DNA of 64,000 bases from Istiophorus platypterus (GCA_016859345.1 CM029124.1:24620980-24684979); one strand, 5' to 3'. Counted from the stretch's first letter, positions 12,475 to 23,900 are shown. The notes: generated from the sequence alone by a model not told the origin. Made by a program: numbers and translations.

Positions 12475-12733
12475 TGCGGCTGTGGCTCAGGTGGTAGAAC
12501 GGTGGTATAGTGGTTGCCCACCAAGCGGAAGGGTGGTGGTTCGATTGGCTCCTCCAATCCACATATCCAATATACCCCAAATTGCCCTGATCAGTGTGTG
12601 AATGTGTAGCTGTGTAGTTGCGCATCAATATGTAGAAAATGCACTGTGTGAATGTATGTGTGAATGGGTGAATGTAGTAGTGAATGTGAACTGTAAAACT
12701 GTGAAAGCACTTTGAGTGGTAGAAAAGCACTGT
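12475..12733 (+). repeat. tRNA-like SINE-type repeat, copy 1 (in tandem unit 1)
   Basis: The left part has RNA polymerase III promoter-like boxes: TGGCTCAGGTGG (12483-12494, close to a tRNA box A) and GGTTCGATT (12539-12547, close to box B). The right part carries the GTGTGAATGTGT, GAATGGGTGAATG and GCACTTTGAGTGG stretches seen in an abundant fish dispersed repeat. That family usually continues into a GCTATATAAGTA-like tail, which is missing here because the copy ends at AAAAGCAC next to the tandem-unit junction. The box A-box B interval holds an extra short duplication (GGTGGTATAGTGG). The family identification is from memory of fish repeats. Confidence 0.65.
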
Positions 12734-13242
12734 GGTCTGAAGTAATTTTCAGTGCTAATTAATTATATTATCAGGGACTTTTGTTCAGTATTAGGTTTAT
12801 ACTAAATCTAGGGTAAACAAATGTTTACTGGGTTTACTGGGTTTTACTTAAATGTCATTAGAGGGTTTTAAGGGATTCTCTGAAGTGATTAAGAGATTTT
12901 AAGGGGTACAAACTTTTGCCGTATTTGATCAGTTTTAAGAGGTTTTTATTCTAAGAAAGCCCTTAAACTCTGCTGATACAGTAATGCATTTAAATGACTT
13001 CGAGCAATCTGAGCAACCCTTCAGTTACCATGTCAAAAAACCCAAATCAATATTAATAGGTAAACTAATGGAATTGGAAGGTTTTCAAAAACAAAAGGTT
13101 AATTTTAATTCTAATTCACAGTGTTATACCACAAGTTCAGATGGACTTTAACTTTAGTTCTGATCAGAGCTCGCCTATAACTACAGCCTGATACCAGTAA
13201 TAGGTTACTCACCTTCAACCATGAGAAACTACTATTACTCCT

Positions 13243-13501
13243 TGCGGCTGTGGCTCAGGTGGTAGAACGGTGGTATAGTGGTTGCCCACCAAGCGGAAGG
13301 GTGGTGGTTCGATTGGCTCCTCCAATCCACATATCCAATATACCCCAAATTGCCCTGATCAGTGTGTGAATGTGTAGCTGTGTAGTTGCGCATCAATATG
13401 TAGAAAATGCACTGTGTGAATGTATGTGTGAATGGGTGAATGTAGTAGTGAATGTGAACTGTAAAACTGTGAAAGCACTTTGAGTGGTAGAAAAGCACTG
13501 T
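13243..13501 (+). repeat. tRNA-like SINE-type repeat, copy 2 (in tandem unit 2)
   Basis: This copy appears identical to the one at 12475-12733, with the same box A-like and box B-like sites, the same internal short duplication and the same truncation. It was therefore copied with the 768-bp unit and is not an independent insertion. The third, partial unit stops before this segment. Confidence 0.65.
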
Positions 13502-13943
13502 GGTCTGAAGTAATTTTCAGTGCTAATTAATTATATTATCAGGGACTTTTGTTCAGTATTAGGTTTATACTAAATCTAGGGTAAACAAATGTTTACTGGG
13601 TTTACTGGGTTTTACTTAAATGTCATTAGAGGGTTTTAAGGGATTCTCTGAAGTGATTAAGAGATTTTAAGGGGTACAAACTTTTGCCGTATTTGATCAG
13701 TTTTAAGAGGTTTTTATTCTAAGAAAGCCCTTAAACTCTGCTGATACAGTAATGCATTTAAATGACTTTGTGCAATCTGAGCAACCCTTCAGTTACCATG
13801 TGGTCCTACTGCTGGAGCTTTGTTCAAGCAAATGTAGAAGATAAGGAGGAATCTGCAGCACAATAAGGAAACCTCCATTTAATCATCTTCCCTCTATCAT
13901 CCTGTCAAATGTCTACTTACTCTTGTGCCAAAAGGGCATCATG

Positions 13944-13995
13944 GCCCTTGGCATCGGAGCCCTGGCTGAATGAGTTGGTCTCCGATGCCAAGGGC
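13944..13995. repeat. Perfect 16-bp inverted repeat with 20-nt loop
   Basis: GCCCTTGGCATCGGAG (13944-13959) is followed after 20 bases by its exact reverse complement CTCCGATGCCAAGGGC (13980-13995). The stem is GC-rich, unlike the surrounding intron. It lies about 140 bases past the end of the tandem array. Its function is unknown. The stem is short for a microRNA precursor, and it could equally be a small transposon end or a chance palindrome. Confidence 0.85.
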
Positions 13996-16900
13996 AGCTT
14001 GGTCATCTTCATCACCATCAGGCCTGACAAAATGGGAGAGTAAGGGAAGGCACAGGGCGCTTGGGTCTGACTCTACATCAATAGTAGGTGGTATGACAAC
14101 GTCAAGGTGCATGACAGGGTATGCTCACCTGTCCTGGAGATGCTGACCTTGTGTCTGTGTCCCTTCTATCTCCCCTGTGAATTTTCTACTGTGTCAGTTG
14201 TGTTTATATCCTCTTGGTGCTCACACTGAGGGAGCAGTGGAGCTAGTAGCTGATTATGCTAACAGTATTTTAGCTACAGTAAGTTTATCTTGGGGACACA
14301 ATATCTTGGGGATATGACACAATTTCAACGGGAAGTGGATATTCCCACCAGAAGGGATGTATACCTTGTATCTGTGTTAGAGTTATATTACCAACATAAT
14401 TTTTTCTCCGCTCACACCCATCTCTTGGACTTACAGGCCACCCGGTTACTTCCATTGTATGCACAGGAACATAAATGCCAAAAGCAACAATCCTACAGTG
14501 CCCTACAATGGTTGGAAGATGCATCACACAACTCCAAGGCTTCCTGGCATGCACTAACTCAGAAATCTTCAACTCACTTGAATAACAGGGTCACTGTTAT
14601 CACAAACTATTTCAATTTCTACATAAATACCACTACATCACTCAAAACAATAAGGAAATAGCCCCACTCCAAACCCTGCGTTACTCCTTATATACAGTAA
14701 ATCAGAAGATGAAAGAGAAGCATAAAGCTTTCAGGCTCAAAGAACAGGCTGGTCTCAGGACAGCAAATCTCAACATCAAAAATCAGGTTCTTGACGTGGA
14801 ACTGATGGACAAACTTGAGCTTGAATTTAGTAACCTTAATCAGATAAATTCAAAATTACCTTTTGACACTTGGCAAACCCAACCCCTTTTTTAAAATCAC
14901 TGACTTCTGACTGAGTTATGATGCGTAGGGAAAATTGTTATTAACTATTAATGAGGCATTAGTAACAACTTATAAACAGTTAATAAAGGCTGCTTTATTA
15001 GAATTTTTTTTTTTTTTTTACAAATTAGAAACCCATAACTTGTTGTTATTAAGATTTTTAATTGAGCTACAAAGTATTATTACATTTTTTTTACGTATTA
15101 AAGCCATTAGGTACTATTTATAATGCCTTTACAAAGAGTGCCCTATAAGAAAGTGGTACCAAAATGTTTTTAGCCAAAGACTGATGAATGCAACAATGTT
15201 CTTGCACATTTGTGAATTTCACCATCATCAAGGAAGTTGTACATGTGCTATAAATATCATGTGTGCAGCATCACTGAGATAGTGTGTGAAAAGTTCTTCC
15301 TTGTTCTGGCCTTTTTTTGCTCCTAAAGTTCCCCTCTGTTCTTACCTTTCATTGACCACTTCAACAGTTACATTGACAAGCCTCTCCAAAGTGATTGAAG
15401 TCCTGCAGACCTGTTTCCCCTCCTCCATTTTCTTTGACCTAACTTTATCAACCCCCCCCCCCCCATTTTACTAGGACTAGTATAATGCATTTACCAGGAG
15501 AAGAAAGAACACAGATGTCTACTACTAGAGGTGGCAAATTTATTGCACTCTCCATACTTTAGCTTGAGTTGAAAGTTTGTCAACACGGCGCAAAAAATTG
15601 TCAAGAGACTGTACTTTTGAAAGGCAACATTAGGTGATAGATTAGCTCACTGATGATTTATTGCAGACAAGGAACAGTTCAATATTTTTGGAAATACAAG
15701 CATTCTTGTTAGAGAAAAAGATAGACACCGGTTGCAGAGCTGAGGTTAGTATATTTTTGTGATTTTTTTTGTGATTTTAGAATTACTGAGGTCATGTGTG
15801 CAAGTCTCACGAACTCCCCCAACTTATTTGGAGTAACTGTCAATGAGAAGAGAGCACTTTTAAATTCAAAAGCACATAGAGAAGGCAGAAGAAAGTCACA
15901 TAGATGTTGTACTCACAAATGTAATCACACACAGAACGTAGTAAGGTTGATGTTCTAAAGGACATAGTTACATTGGATCGAGGGTGCTGTTGATAGAGTC
16001 CTGTTAGGCTGCCTAGTAGGAGGTGAATCTTTCTGTCCTCAACTCCAGACAGCCCTAGGGCAATGCAGCCTGCCTCTTTGTTTGAATAAATAGTCATTAT
16101 TAATGGGACACAAGCATACATGTGTAGAGAGAGTGGAGTCTGTGGTACTTTTGCCCTGTTTCCTTCAGTGATGACCAGTTTCCTCTGTTATGAAAAGTGT
16201 GCCCTGTTCAAGCTGCACAGAGTTAGTCCTTGTTATTATCCCAGTCGGATTTGGATTGTTTCGGAATCCATTAGCTTATTGAATGATGTTTCTTGTAATT
16301 TTTTCAGTTATTGTGCCAGGGTATGGGGCTGTGTAGAGGTTTATGTGTCTTCTCAGCTTATCATTAATAATAAAAAACAAACTTTAAAGCAAACTACTAA
16401 AAAACAATCAATTAGCCTAACTGGTGCACTGGGTGATATGTTCCTCCATCACCATGAACACACACTGTAGTTTATTGTGACTCCCCACACACCATCCTGC
16501 TGCCACTCACTGCAGCACCATATTTGGATTAATTTTTCACCAAGAATAGTCCACAACAAATGCACTGTGCAAACTCTCATTTGAGTAATGTTTGATAAAA
16601 ACTACAGTGGCCAGCTTTTTCAGGAAATTACTGAGCTTTGTTAAGACAAAAGTATTCGTTTGTGAGCTGTTTTTAAGATATACATCTTTAGATCCAGTGG
16701 ATTTGGAACTGAGATCCACAGACAGAGGGAGGTTAGAAAGCTTTGAGAGACAGATTAACACACTATTGGTTTAGGTCTATTCATGAAATTTTTTAGCAAT
16801 AAAAAAGATATTCAATGAAGCCATCACTTTACTATAAATTGTGCACTCCATTACTGTTAACATCAAATTTAGACATTTTTGTCAAAATTGTATTAGTGTT

Positions 16901-17850
16901 TTGTAAAACCAACAGGGCACCTACCAACAAATCTGATGCTCAATAACTTTAATGTTGCTCATCAAGAATCAGTTCCAGCACATCACTCTCTTTAAAATCA
17001 AGAATTGTTGGTTTTTTTTTTTTACATTTATTACATTAAAAAAAAAACAACAACGATTTTTAACAATTTTGTTGTTTCTTCAGATGAAACAAACAAGATA
17101 CAATGTGTTAATTAGTGAGCTATCGCTAATCGTGCTTTATATTTAATGCACAGACAAGAGATTGGTATTGAATCTTCTTGTGGTTTATAACATTTGATGG
17201 TGGATTAGTGTCTTTAAAGCAGAGCAAGTCAGATTTCACTCCAGGTTCTATTAGTCATTAATTAATCATTAATTAATTTCATTAATCATATAACTCTACT
17301 AAAAATAATTTCTCTGTATAAGCAAAACGTTATCCTATTTTGAAAAGGAAACAAAAATTGCAGTTATCAGGGTTTGTGAACCCTTATATATTCCAAGACC
17401 CAACAGGTGTCCAAGTGAGTTCAACATTAAGCTTCATACCACAAATGTATTACTTTTTGATAGCGCATCACTGTAACAGCCAGTCAGTCGTCAGTACAAC
17501 ATGAGAGGACGAAGAAGTAGCGCTGCCCACAGGATGTATTCTCACCTCTTGTGTTGTAAACACAATCATGGCTGAAGTCCCTGGCAAGCATCCATCACCA
17601 CCAGTTCCCACCAAGAAAACAAATTTACCCCATACATGGCCCCTTTAACATTTACAATTAACCACAAAGTGCTCTCTGTGGATCTGGTAGAGGGCTGGAG
17701 CATATAGTAGGTGAAGAGACATGATAGGAGCAGCAGTATATTGCAGGTTCTAGAAATTTAAGAAATATAGTCTCCAACTGCTCTTGTTTCTTCTTGTCCA
17801 CACAAAGCTGTCACCCAGAATGCTTTGAGATCTACATGTACACATCGATG

Positions 17851-17853
<3 letters not shown>
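13996..17853. other. Intron 1, middle part without recognisable elements
   Basis: No gene or known repeat family was recognised. The open frame on the plus strand at 14290-14661 (123 codons) and its minus-strand partner resemble no family I know and lack splice or start context. A run of 13 C lies at 15452-15464, T-runs are at about 15006-15019 and 17011-17022, and an AT-rich ATTAATTAATCATTAATTAA stretch lies near 17255-17275. Confidence 0.4.
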
Positions 17854-17905
<52 letters not shown>

Positions 17906-17916
17906 TGTGTCTGTGT
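17854..17916. repeat. (TG)n microsatellite
   Basis: An uninterrupted TG run covers 17854-17904 and continues imperfectly (CTGTGTCTGTG) to 17916. Open frames across it on the minus strand, which read as His-Thr repeats, are artefacts of the dinucleotide. Confidence 0.97.
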
Positions 17917-18057
17917 TTGGGAGCATAAACAACACGTGCTAATCAAAGAGCCTAATGCAAACAGCACACTTAGGTAGAAGTGCCCATGCTACCTCTGCAT
18001 TTCATCAGAACACAGTTTTAGATGTGCACACACACACATAAACACACAAATTTGTGC

Positions 18058-18300
18058 AACTATCCTTGTTGGGACATCGCATTAACTTTGTTTCATTGTG
18101 GACAACCTAACCCAAAGCCTAACCCTAGCCTTAACCTTAACCAGGACCTCAGAAATGAAGTTTTGCCTCATTAGGTACAGGCTTTGGTCCCCATGAGGAC
18201 TACTGGTCCTGACAAGGTCAGTGTTTATAGCATAAAAGGTCCCAAAGAGGTAACAAAAATGCATACATACACACATACACACACACACACACACACAAGG
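18058..18300. repeat. Dispersed fish repeat with telomere-like CTAACCC blocks and AC run
   Basis: The sequence starts near TTGTTGGGACATC and contains CCTAACCC, GCCTAACCCTAGCC and TTAACCTTAACC at 18107-18141. It continues with CAGGACCTCAGAAATGAAG, GGTCCCCATGAGGAC and CTGACAAGGTCAGTG (to about 18222) and ends in a (CA)n run at 18262-18298. This order of motifs is familiar from a common non-coding fish repeat in which a (CA)n block adjoins GTCCTCATGGGGACC. The telomere-like stretch is an internal part of that repeat and does not suggest a chromosome end. Confidence 0.6.
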
Positions 18301-19209
18301 AGAGTGAAACACTGACACATTAGAGTTGAGCTTGAGACTAAACAGACATTCTGACAGTTAGGTATTGTAAAGATATAAAGCACAGTAAAGATTTACAATG
18401 ACCAAACATAAGAGTGTTTTCTTAAATAAAACAAGAGATCGCTCTCAATAAGAAAAGAATCAATAAGACATTTTATGACAGAGTAATAAATGCTGTGGGG
18501 TTGTTTGATTGATCATACCTATGTGCTAATAGTGTGCTTGTTGGATAAATCTGCTGCAGTAAAAAGGGGTGCAGAACTCCTTTTTCAGTTACAAGAGGAC
18601 TCAAACCCCACATTACCATCTCTGTTGGATAAAATATATAGAGAGCTAAAGTCCTAATATCACAACTATTCCCCTTAGTTCTTTAACCCTGTACAGTCTG
18701 TCATTAACGGTTTATTTAATTTATTTTTAGAGGAGTTGTAATCCATAAGCTGATCAGTCTACAAAAGCACTTGCTTATAGAATTTGAACCCTTTTTGATT
18801 TTAATAAATTTCAACTTGTTAGCATTTAAGAGACTTTCAAGATAACATTTGTGGTGTTTTGTATCATCATTGTAACTCATTTATTAAATGTCAATTTCCA
18901 CGTTTGGATTCCTTGCAATTTTAAAATCAACATTTTTAAATCCTGTTTTTTTTTGTATTTCACATTTGAAAATGCATCACTGAAGGCTGGGAAAATCCAG
19001 GTTTTTAGAGTTTCAATTTGAATTTCCTTTGTACAACGTGCATAAACAAATGGAAAATCAAAATTTCAATTTTATTTTATATTTTTTTTCACTTTGGCTT
19101 TGAAAGAAGTGAAGTGAAGGAAATGTCAATCAGACTATAGGAAAGTGAATGATTTTAAGATAGAATGTTAAACCACATTAAAACTGGCATTAGTTTACAA
19201 AGGCTAATA
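18301..19209. other. Intron 1 stretch, nothing recognised
   Basis: AT-rich intron DNA with no gene or known repeat recognised. It ends where similarity to a Tc1 transposase begins. Confidence 0.4.
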
Positions 19210-19706
19210 CCATCCCTTTGGTGAAACATTGTGGTGGCAGTCTCAACCTATGGAGGGGACTTCTCAGCAAAAGTAACAGGAAGACCGATTAGAATTGAGG
19301 GAAGGTAGAATGCTGCCTAATACAGAGAGGCCCATGAAGAAAACCTGCTCAAAAGAGAGCACACGACCAGAGACTGAAGATTGGTTCACCTTTTAGTATC
19401 ACAATGACCCAAAGTGCACAACAAAGACAACACTGGATTGGCTTTGGGGCAGGTCTCTGACTGTCTGTAAGTGGTCCAGACCCATTCCAGGCTTAAACCC
19501 CATAGAGTATCTGAGGAGAGACCTGAAGATGGCAGTTTACAGACACCTCACATCTAGTCTTATGGATCTTGAGAGGATCTGCCAGGAAAAAGAGATAAAC
19601 GGCCAAATCTAGATATGAAAAGCTTGTAGAGATTCAACCAAGAAGGCTTGAAGTTGTAATTGCTTCCAAAGCGGCCTCAACAAAGTACTGAGTTAAGAGT
19701 CTGATC
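19210..19706 (+). pseudogene. Tc1-like transposase, C-terminal half (broken)
   Basis: The plus strand follows the second half of a fish Tc1 transposase (DDE integrase-like catalytic domain) from the HGGG-like region (near 19230) to the C-terminal STKY-stop (TGA at 19689-19691). Recognisable pieces in order are a HNDPK stretch (near 19400), LNPIEYLRRDLKMAV (near 19495-19540), LERICQE (near 19570) and a degraded C-terminus. In-frame stops precede HNDPK and interrupt the C-terminal part. The second catalytic Asp (QQDN in active members) is replaced (YHN), while the Glu of NPIE remains. The 5' half and a clear left end are absent. It cannot make transposase. Confidence 0.85.
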
Positions 19707-20843
19707 TATCAATCTACACTATTTAGTGTAGAGCTCTTTATGTTTTAAGTGACTGCTACAGTTAAACTAAATCTCGACATTATCTAGTTTGGAAAATGTG
19801 TTGTCAGTCAGGTATGTTACTTCAGATTGGGCCATGGAGAGCTCTTCATGCATGGTATAAGAAAAATAAATTCCTGGAAATATTTAATTATTTTTTTAAA
19901 CAGGCAGTCTGTCATGCCCACCTTAAGCAGTGATTGGCCAGGTTTCAGGGGGTATGAATGTAAGCAGGGTTTCAAATTCTCTTCATTTATAACATCAAGA
20001 ACGCTCTCTGAAGGGATGTATTTAGCCCCACTCTTTGATGGTAGCATTTAGATGTGCTCAAATGACACTATGTACATATTTGTTAATCGAAATTTACACA
20101 CATTCCCTTAATGATCTCAATTCAATCCATGGCTGTCATCCCACAAACCAGGATAACAGACATATTAAGGTAACAGACAGTACCCAGAATACTGCAGCAG
20201 TGCTCAGAATGACATGGCCTTCATAACCTTGCTTTTAGCACCTGTTGCAGCCCTTTAAACAGCCTGCTCTGGCATTCTTCTGCTAGTAACCTCCACTAGT
20301 GGGAATGACTGCTATGCAGTGCAGAATGAAGTCAAATTGTTTTGTATTCTGTTCAGGGATGAATCACACGTAGGCTTTTGTTGGTCTAGTGAGATCAGCT
20401 GTCACACTTTGATACTTGAAGAAAGACTAAAAGTTGTTGGCAGGAATTTGCTAAAAAAAAACCCAAAAAAAACAACAAACAAAAAAACAATAATACTAAA
20501 TATAGATTTTAATTTTCAGAGGAGAAAATTTTCAGAGGAGAAAATTTTCTAAACACATTCACATTCTTGCATATGCTATCTGCTAATGGAGTCCAAAACT
20601 TTGACTTTTGAGATTTTTCTAATTTAAGGATATAATTCTGGGATAAATACTTATTATTAACATACTGAATATCAGCAGTAACAATAAGGTTTTTAGCAGA
20701 ATCTGACAGAAAATATCAGTTTTTAAGAGACCATCAGTGTGAAATCAGTGCTTTGACTATAGACATTTCATGTTAAGTGCAACATGATGTTAAATGATGT
20801 CAACGTGCATTCTAATGTTATTCTGATTTTTTCTCTTGTGCAG
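19707..20843. other. Intron 1, distal part; possible weak transposase trace
   Basis: Most of this stretch is ordinary intron sequence. At 20319-20380 the plus strand reads FCILFRDESHVGF, which faintly recalls the 'VLFSDESRF' block of Tc1-like transposases. The surrounding sequence does not confirm it. A 17-bp direct repeat (AATTTTCAGAGGAGAAA, two units) lies at about 20513-20546. The branch point and acceptor of exon 2 occupy the right end. Confidence 0.3.
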
Positions 20844-20913
20844 AAGCTTGCAATGCATCTTCCGAAGACACGGGAGGTGAGGGAAGCTCCCCACAGCTGC
20901 CTATGCCCCCCAG
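20844..20913 (+). CDS. col13a1: Collagen alpha-1(XIII)-like exon 2 (residues 107-130)
   Basis: This 70-nt exon follows CAG and is followed by a consensus GTAAGT donor (20914-20919). It joins exon 1 in phase and encodes K107 to P129 plus the first base of a Gly codon, so it ends in phase 1. The product includes REVR-EAP (R116-R119), a minimal furin-type R-X-X-R site placed where MACIT collagens are shed: human XIII has RRRR-EAP, while XXIII and XXV have R-X-A-R-EAP. SCLCPPG follows, with paired cysteines just before the first collagenous triplets. The split Gly is typical of collagen exon borders. The match in length and motif order to the human stalk is close, so the exon call is strong although only 70 nt long. 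Confidence 0.88.
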
Positions 20914-20919
20914 GTAAGT

Positions 20920-23900
20920 TCCTCGCCTTCAATCCAATCACCAATCCACATGTTTCTCACTTTCTCCTACTGACAGATTCAACATCTCACACGAAGAACA
21001 TGGGAAACTGATCACAAATGAATTTATTCATTCAAGATTATCACCACTTAATGCAAGATGCAGGTCTGCGAGTGTAGCTTCATACATAACAGTGATACCA
21101 GTTGTTTTGACATTCCTAAAAGTGACACTACAATGCTACTTTTACACTGCATATTCAGTATTTAGACAACATTTGTTCAATAGTTTGTGATTTTTGTATT
21201 TGTTCTCCTTATGAAAAGTTTTTGTGTTGCTCTACTATCAAGATTAAGCATTAATGGGTCTACAGACACACCTGTAGTGATTGGGGAGCTCAGTTGAAGC
21301 ACTGCCAAAGGTCAATTGAGATCTTTACCAACCATTAAAATTATCAGAGGACATTCTGTGTTGTGCTGCTGGATTTTTCTTGTTGTGAGAGGGTGTCTTT
21401 TGCGACCTCATGGATGTTTTGCCTGATAGCTGTAGCTGTTCCTTTTTTGTTCATCAATGCAGTTAGTGGGAAATGAGAGGGCTGTGTTTACACCAGAGTG
21501 TAACGACTTTCATGATTTTTATGACCGAAAGCTAGCTGTGGTAAAAAATGATACTTAGGCGTCATTTAAACACAAAGAATCCAATGAAAGTCATGTACTT
21601 CGGGTTCCTGACGTACAACTATCTGCTGTACTGGACTCGCTCAGACATGATGACAAGCTGAGTGAGGTGTAATTCCAGTTCAGCTGGCAGCCAGGGCAAT
21701 TTTGTGTCATGTGAGGTTATGATGCAAGCTGGTGTGATGAGGTGGTATCAATGAGTAATTCCTGGATAATCAGTAGAATTACTTGTTGTTCTGCTCTCTG
21801 AGGATTGGATAACAAGCATGGACTGTGGCTAAAATCACAGCTGCGCAGTGCATTAGCTGCGACTTTACCTCTGAACGTCTAAGTCTTTTCTTGATTCACC
21901 CTTGTCAGACTTGTAAATAAATTGGCCTAAGAAATCTAGGGGATATATACAAGAAAAAATACTCAATAAGTGTCTGCATTGCAGACCTTATGTGGCTGAA
22001 TTATTGAGACTGTCTGAGTAACTCCTTCAGTGTCTAAAGCCACCTGTTTCACTGCTGCAGCCCCCAAACGGTAGTCATTAAGTCATCAGTTAGACAAGGG
22101 GTGTGTTATGTGTTGACTCTTGCACTTATTCTGTGTTCAGGTCATGTGGGATGGATGGTAGTCAAGGGAAAGATTCCCATATTTGTCAATGTTAATGTCA
22201 CATTCAATTCTAAAGATGATGGAATGAGGGATAAAAATACTGTGAATAGATGATGAAACATATCTGCAGAATTTGGATGTAATTACCTTAAATTACAGAC
22301 TTTATGAAAAGTATTTGATTGCCTTTTACATATTAGTATATCACATATGTAGGAACTTTCAGAAAAATCAGTACTATACTAGTTAAGTGCCTACTCAAAA
22401 TGTGCCTGTTGGTTGGGGTAGGTTGCTTGACATCAAAAGAAGTATTTCTATCTATCTGTACTTTGACATGCTGATGAAAAAAACTTCCAAGTCAACACTA
22501 TTCTTTGTTTGGTCCTGAACAACACAGGTTAAGTTTGATGTCGATTGATGAGAAAGTTGAGGGACAGACGGACAGAAAGACAGATGCCTCTATTTATACA
22601 TAGACGACCACTACATTAGCTATTTTTCCATGTACTTGTACACAAGTAAGTCCGTCACCATCATGGGTGGTACGCAGTAGCGGTAATAGGAAAGAGGGCA
22701 GTACCAAAACCCTAATTCAAAACCAGTCACGGTTTACCAATGATATTGGTTTATAAATATTACTGAGATACAAAAGACACAGTTCACATGGTTTTAGTTG
22801 ACAGAGGTGCACATACAGACCTCTCCAAAATCCCAAAAGACCTTTAATACACGTTGAGTTTTGCCTCATGAGCTGTGTTCTACATCTATTACAAATTAAA
22901 ATGTCCGTAAACATATAACTTTTGATGCAATTAAGACAGATTCTAAAACAGGTGGGATTAATGAGGCTGACCAATAATGTCTCATTGTGCCACTTAATGT
23001 AATCCAGAGTTTCCTAACGTAAATATGTTCCCTAAAGTTTTGTCCATTGCATATGTTTAACGGATAGTTTCCTCTGAGTTGATTTAAACCTTTAGCTATC
23101 ATATTAATGATTATCCCCAGCACAGAGACAGCATTGTGTTGAGGGACGTATGGCTCCAAAGACCATGGCCTCCCCCTTCCCTGGCCATTTAAAAAGTTAA
23201 CTCACCCAGTTTACTACTAAAATTACTAGACTATTTTCCCATTAAACTCAAATGAGAAATCCATAGAATTACCTGTCCACAATTTTCATCAGAATTTTTT
23301 CTTGTTAATATAGTTGATATTTCTGTTGTTTAAAATGAGTGTCTGTTCAAATTTTTATGTCTAATGCAAATTACATAATAATTAATTTAGAATATGAGCA
23401 GAAAACTCAAGGCTGTTCCTTTTCTTATATATGTGTTTACTCTGTTTGTATATGTGTATGTCTGTGACACAAGACACCACACATTAGTGTTAATTTGTCT
23501 TGACAATAGGATGTTAGTATTTAAACAAGGCAGTAAATGTCTGTGGGATGCCCTGTGAACGCCTGTTAAGGTGGAGGTTTGATTGCAGCTTCAGAGGATA
23601 TTCTCCAGGTGTGGAAGCCTTTCATGTCTCTACCAGATGGTCTGACATTTTTACAGCTTCTTGTGTCTTTCTGTGTCCCAAAGCAGGTAGTGTGGGAGTC
23701 AAGGAGAATGAGGTTTTTGTATTGTCAAGTTACTTGTCAGCCAAAACTGACAGACCACATAGAAGTACCGCCAATCTCAGACAATCACAGAAAATGTAGA
23801 TGATTTTTTAAATTTTCAAATTCTTAAATTTTTTTATATTTTTACTCACAGTTTTACTTGTTTTCCAACATGAAGGTCTACATGCTGTTTAAAAGCCTCC

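Larger units (their letters stand above)
11971..13801. repeat. Tandem array, about 2.4 copies of a 768-bp unit
   Basis: Three units start with GGTCTGAAGTAATTTTCAGT at 11971, 12734 and 13502. The first is 763 bp, the second 768 bp, and the third is cut after about 300 bp near 13801. The 5-bp difference is an extra ATATT in units 2 and 3. Units 2 and 3 share changes absent from unit 1 (GACTTTTG for GATTTTTG, ATGTCATTAG for ATATCTTTAG, GCCGTAT for GCTGTAT), so the third arose from the second or both from a changed intermediate. Each full unit contains the SINE-like segment listed separately. The array looks like unequal crossing-over or replication slippage, although local assembly duplication cannot be excluded. 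Confidence 0.92.
10541..20843 (+). other. col13a1: Intron 1 of the collagen XIII-like gene
   Basis: This 10.3-kb phase-0 intron runs from the GTGAGC donor (10541) to a TTTTTTCTCTTGTGCAG acceptor ending at 20843. A good branch-point candidate, TCTAAT, has its adenosine at 20815, 28 bases from the acceptor, and CTGAT lies closer in. If the intron were retained, translation would continue for nine codons past the donor (VSVLLKNQM) and stop at 10568-10570, leaving only the membrane anchor. The intron contains the tandem array 11971-13801, simple repeats and transposon relics listed separately. Confidence 0.8.

Noticed and set aside
12483..12547. Functional tRNA gene
   Set aside because: Box A- and box B-like sites are present but no cloverleaf, anticodon arm or terminator could be drawn, and the flanks match a dispersed SINE-type family.
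12467..13498. Two identical 87-codon minus-strand frames (12467-12730 and 13235-13498)
   Set aside because: They are the reverse of the SINE-like segment, duplicated with the 768-bp tandem unit; identity reflects the DNA duplication and not protein conservation.
14290..14661. 123-codon plus-strand frame in intron 1
   Set aside because: One of the longest frames in the window, but low-complexity-free chance frames of this length occur, and it has no recognisable domain, promoter or splice sites.
18107..18141. Chromosome-end or fusion telomere
   Set aside because: Only a few imperfect units, embedded in a motif order seen in a common fish dispersed repeat.
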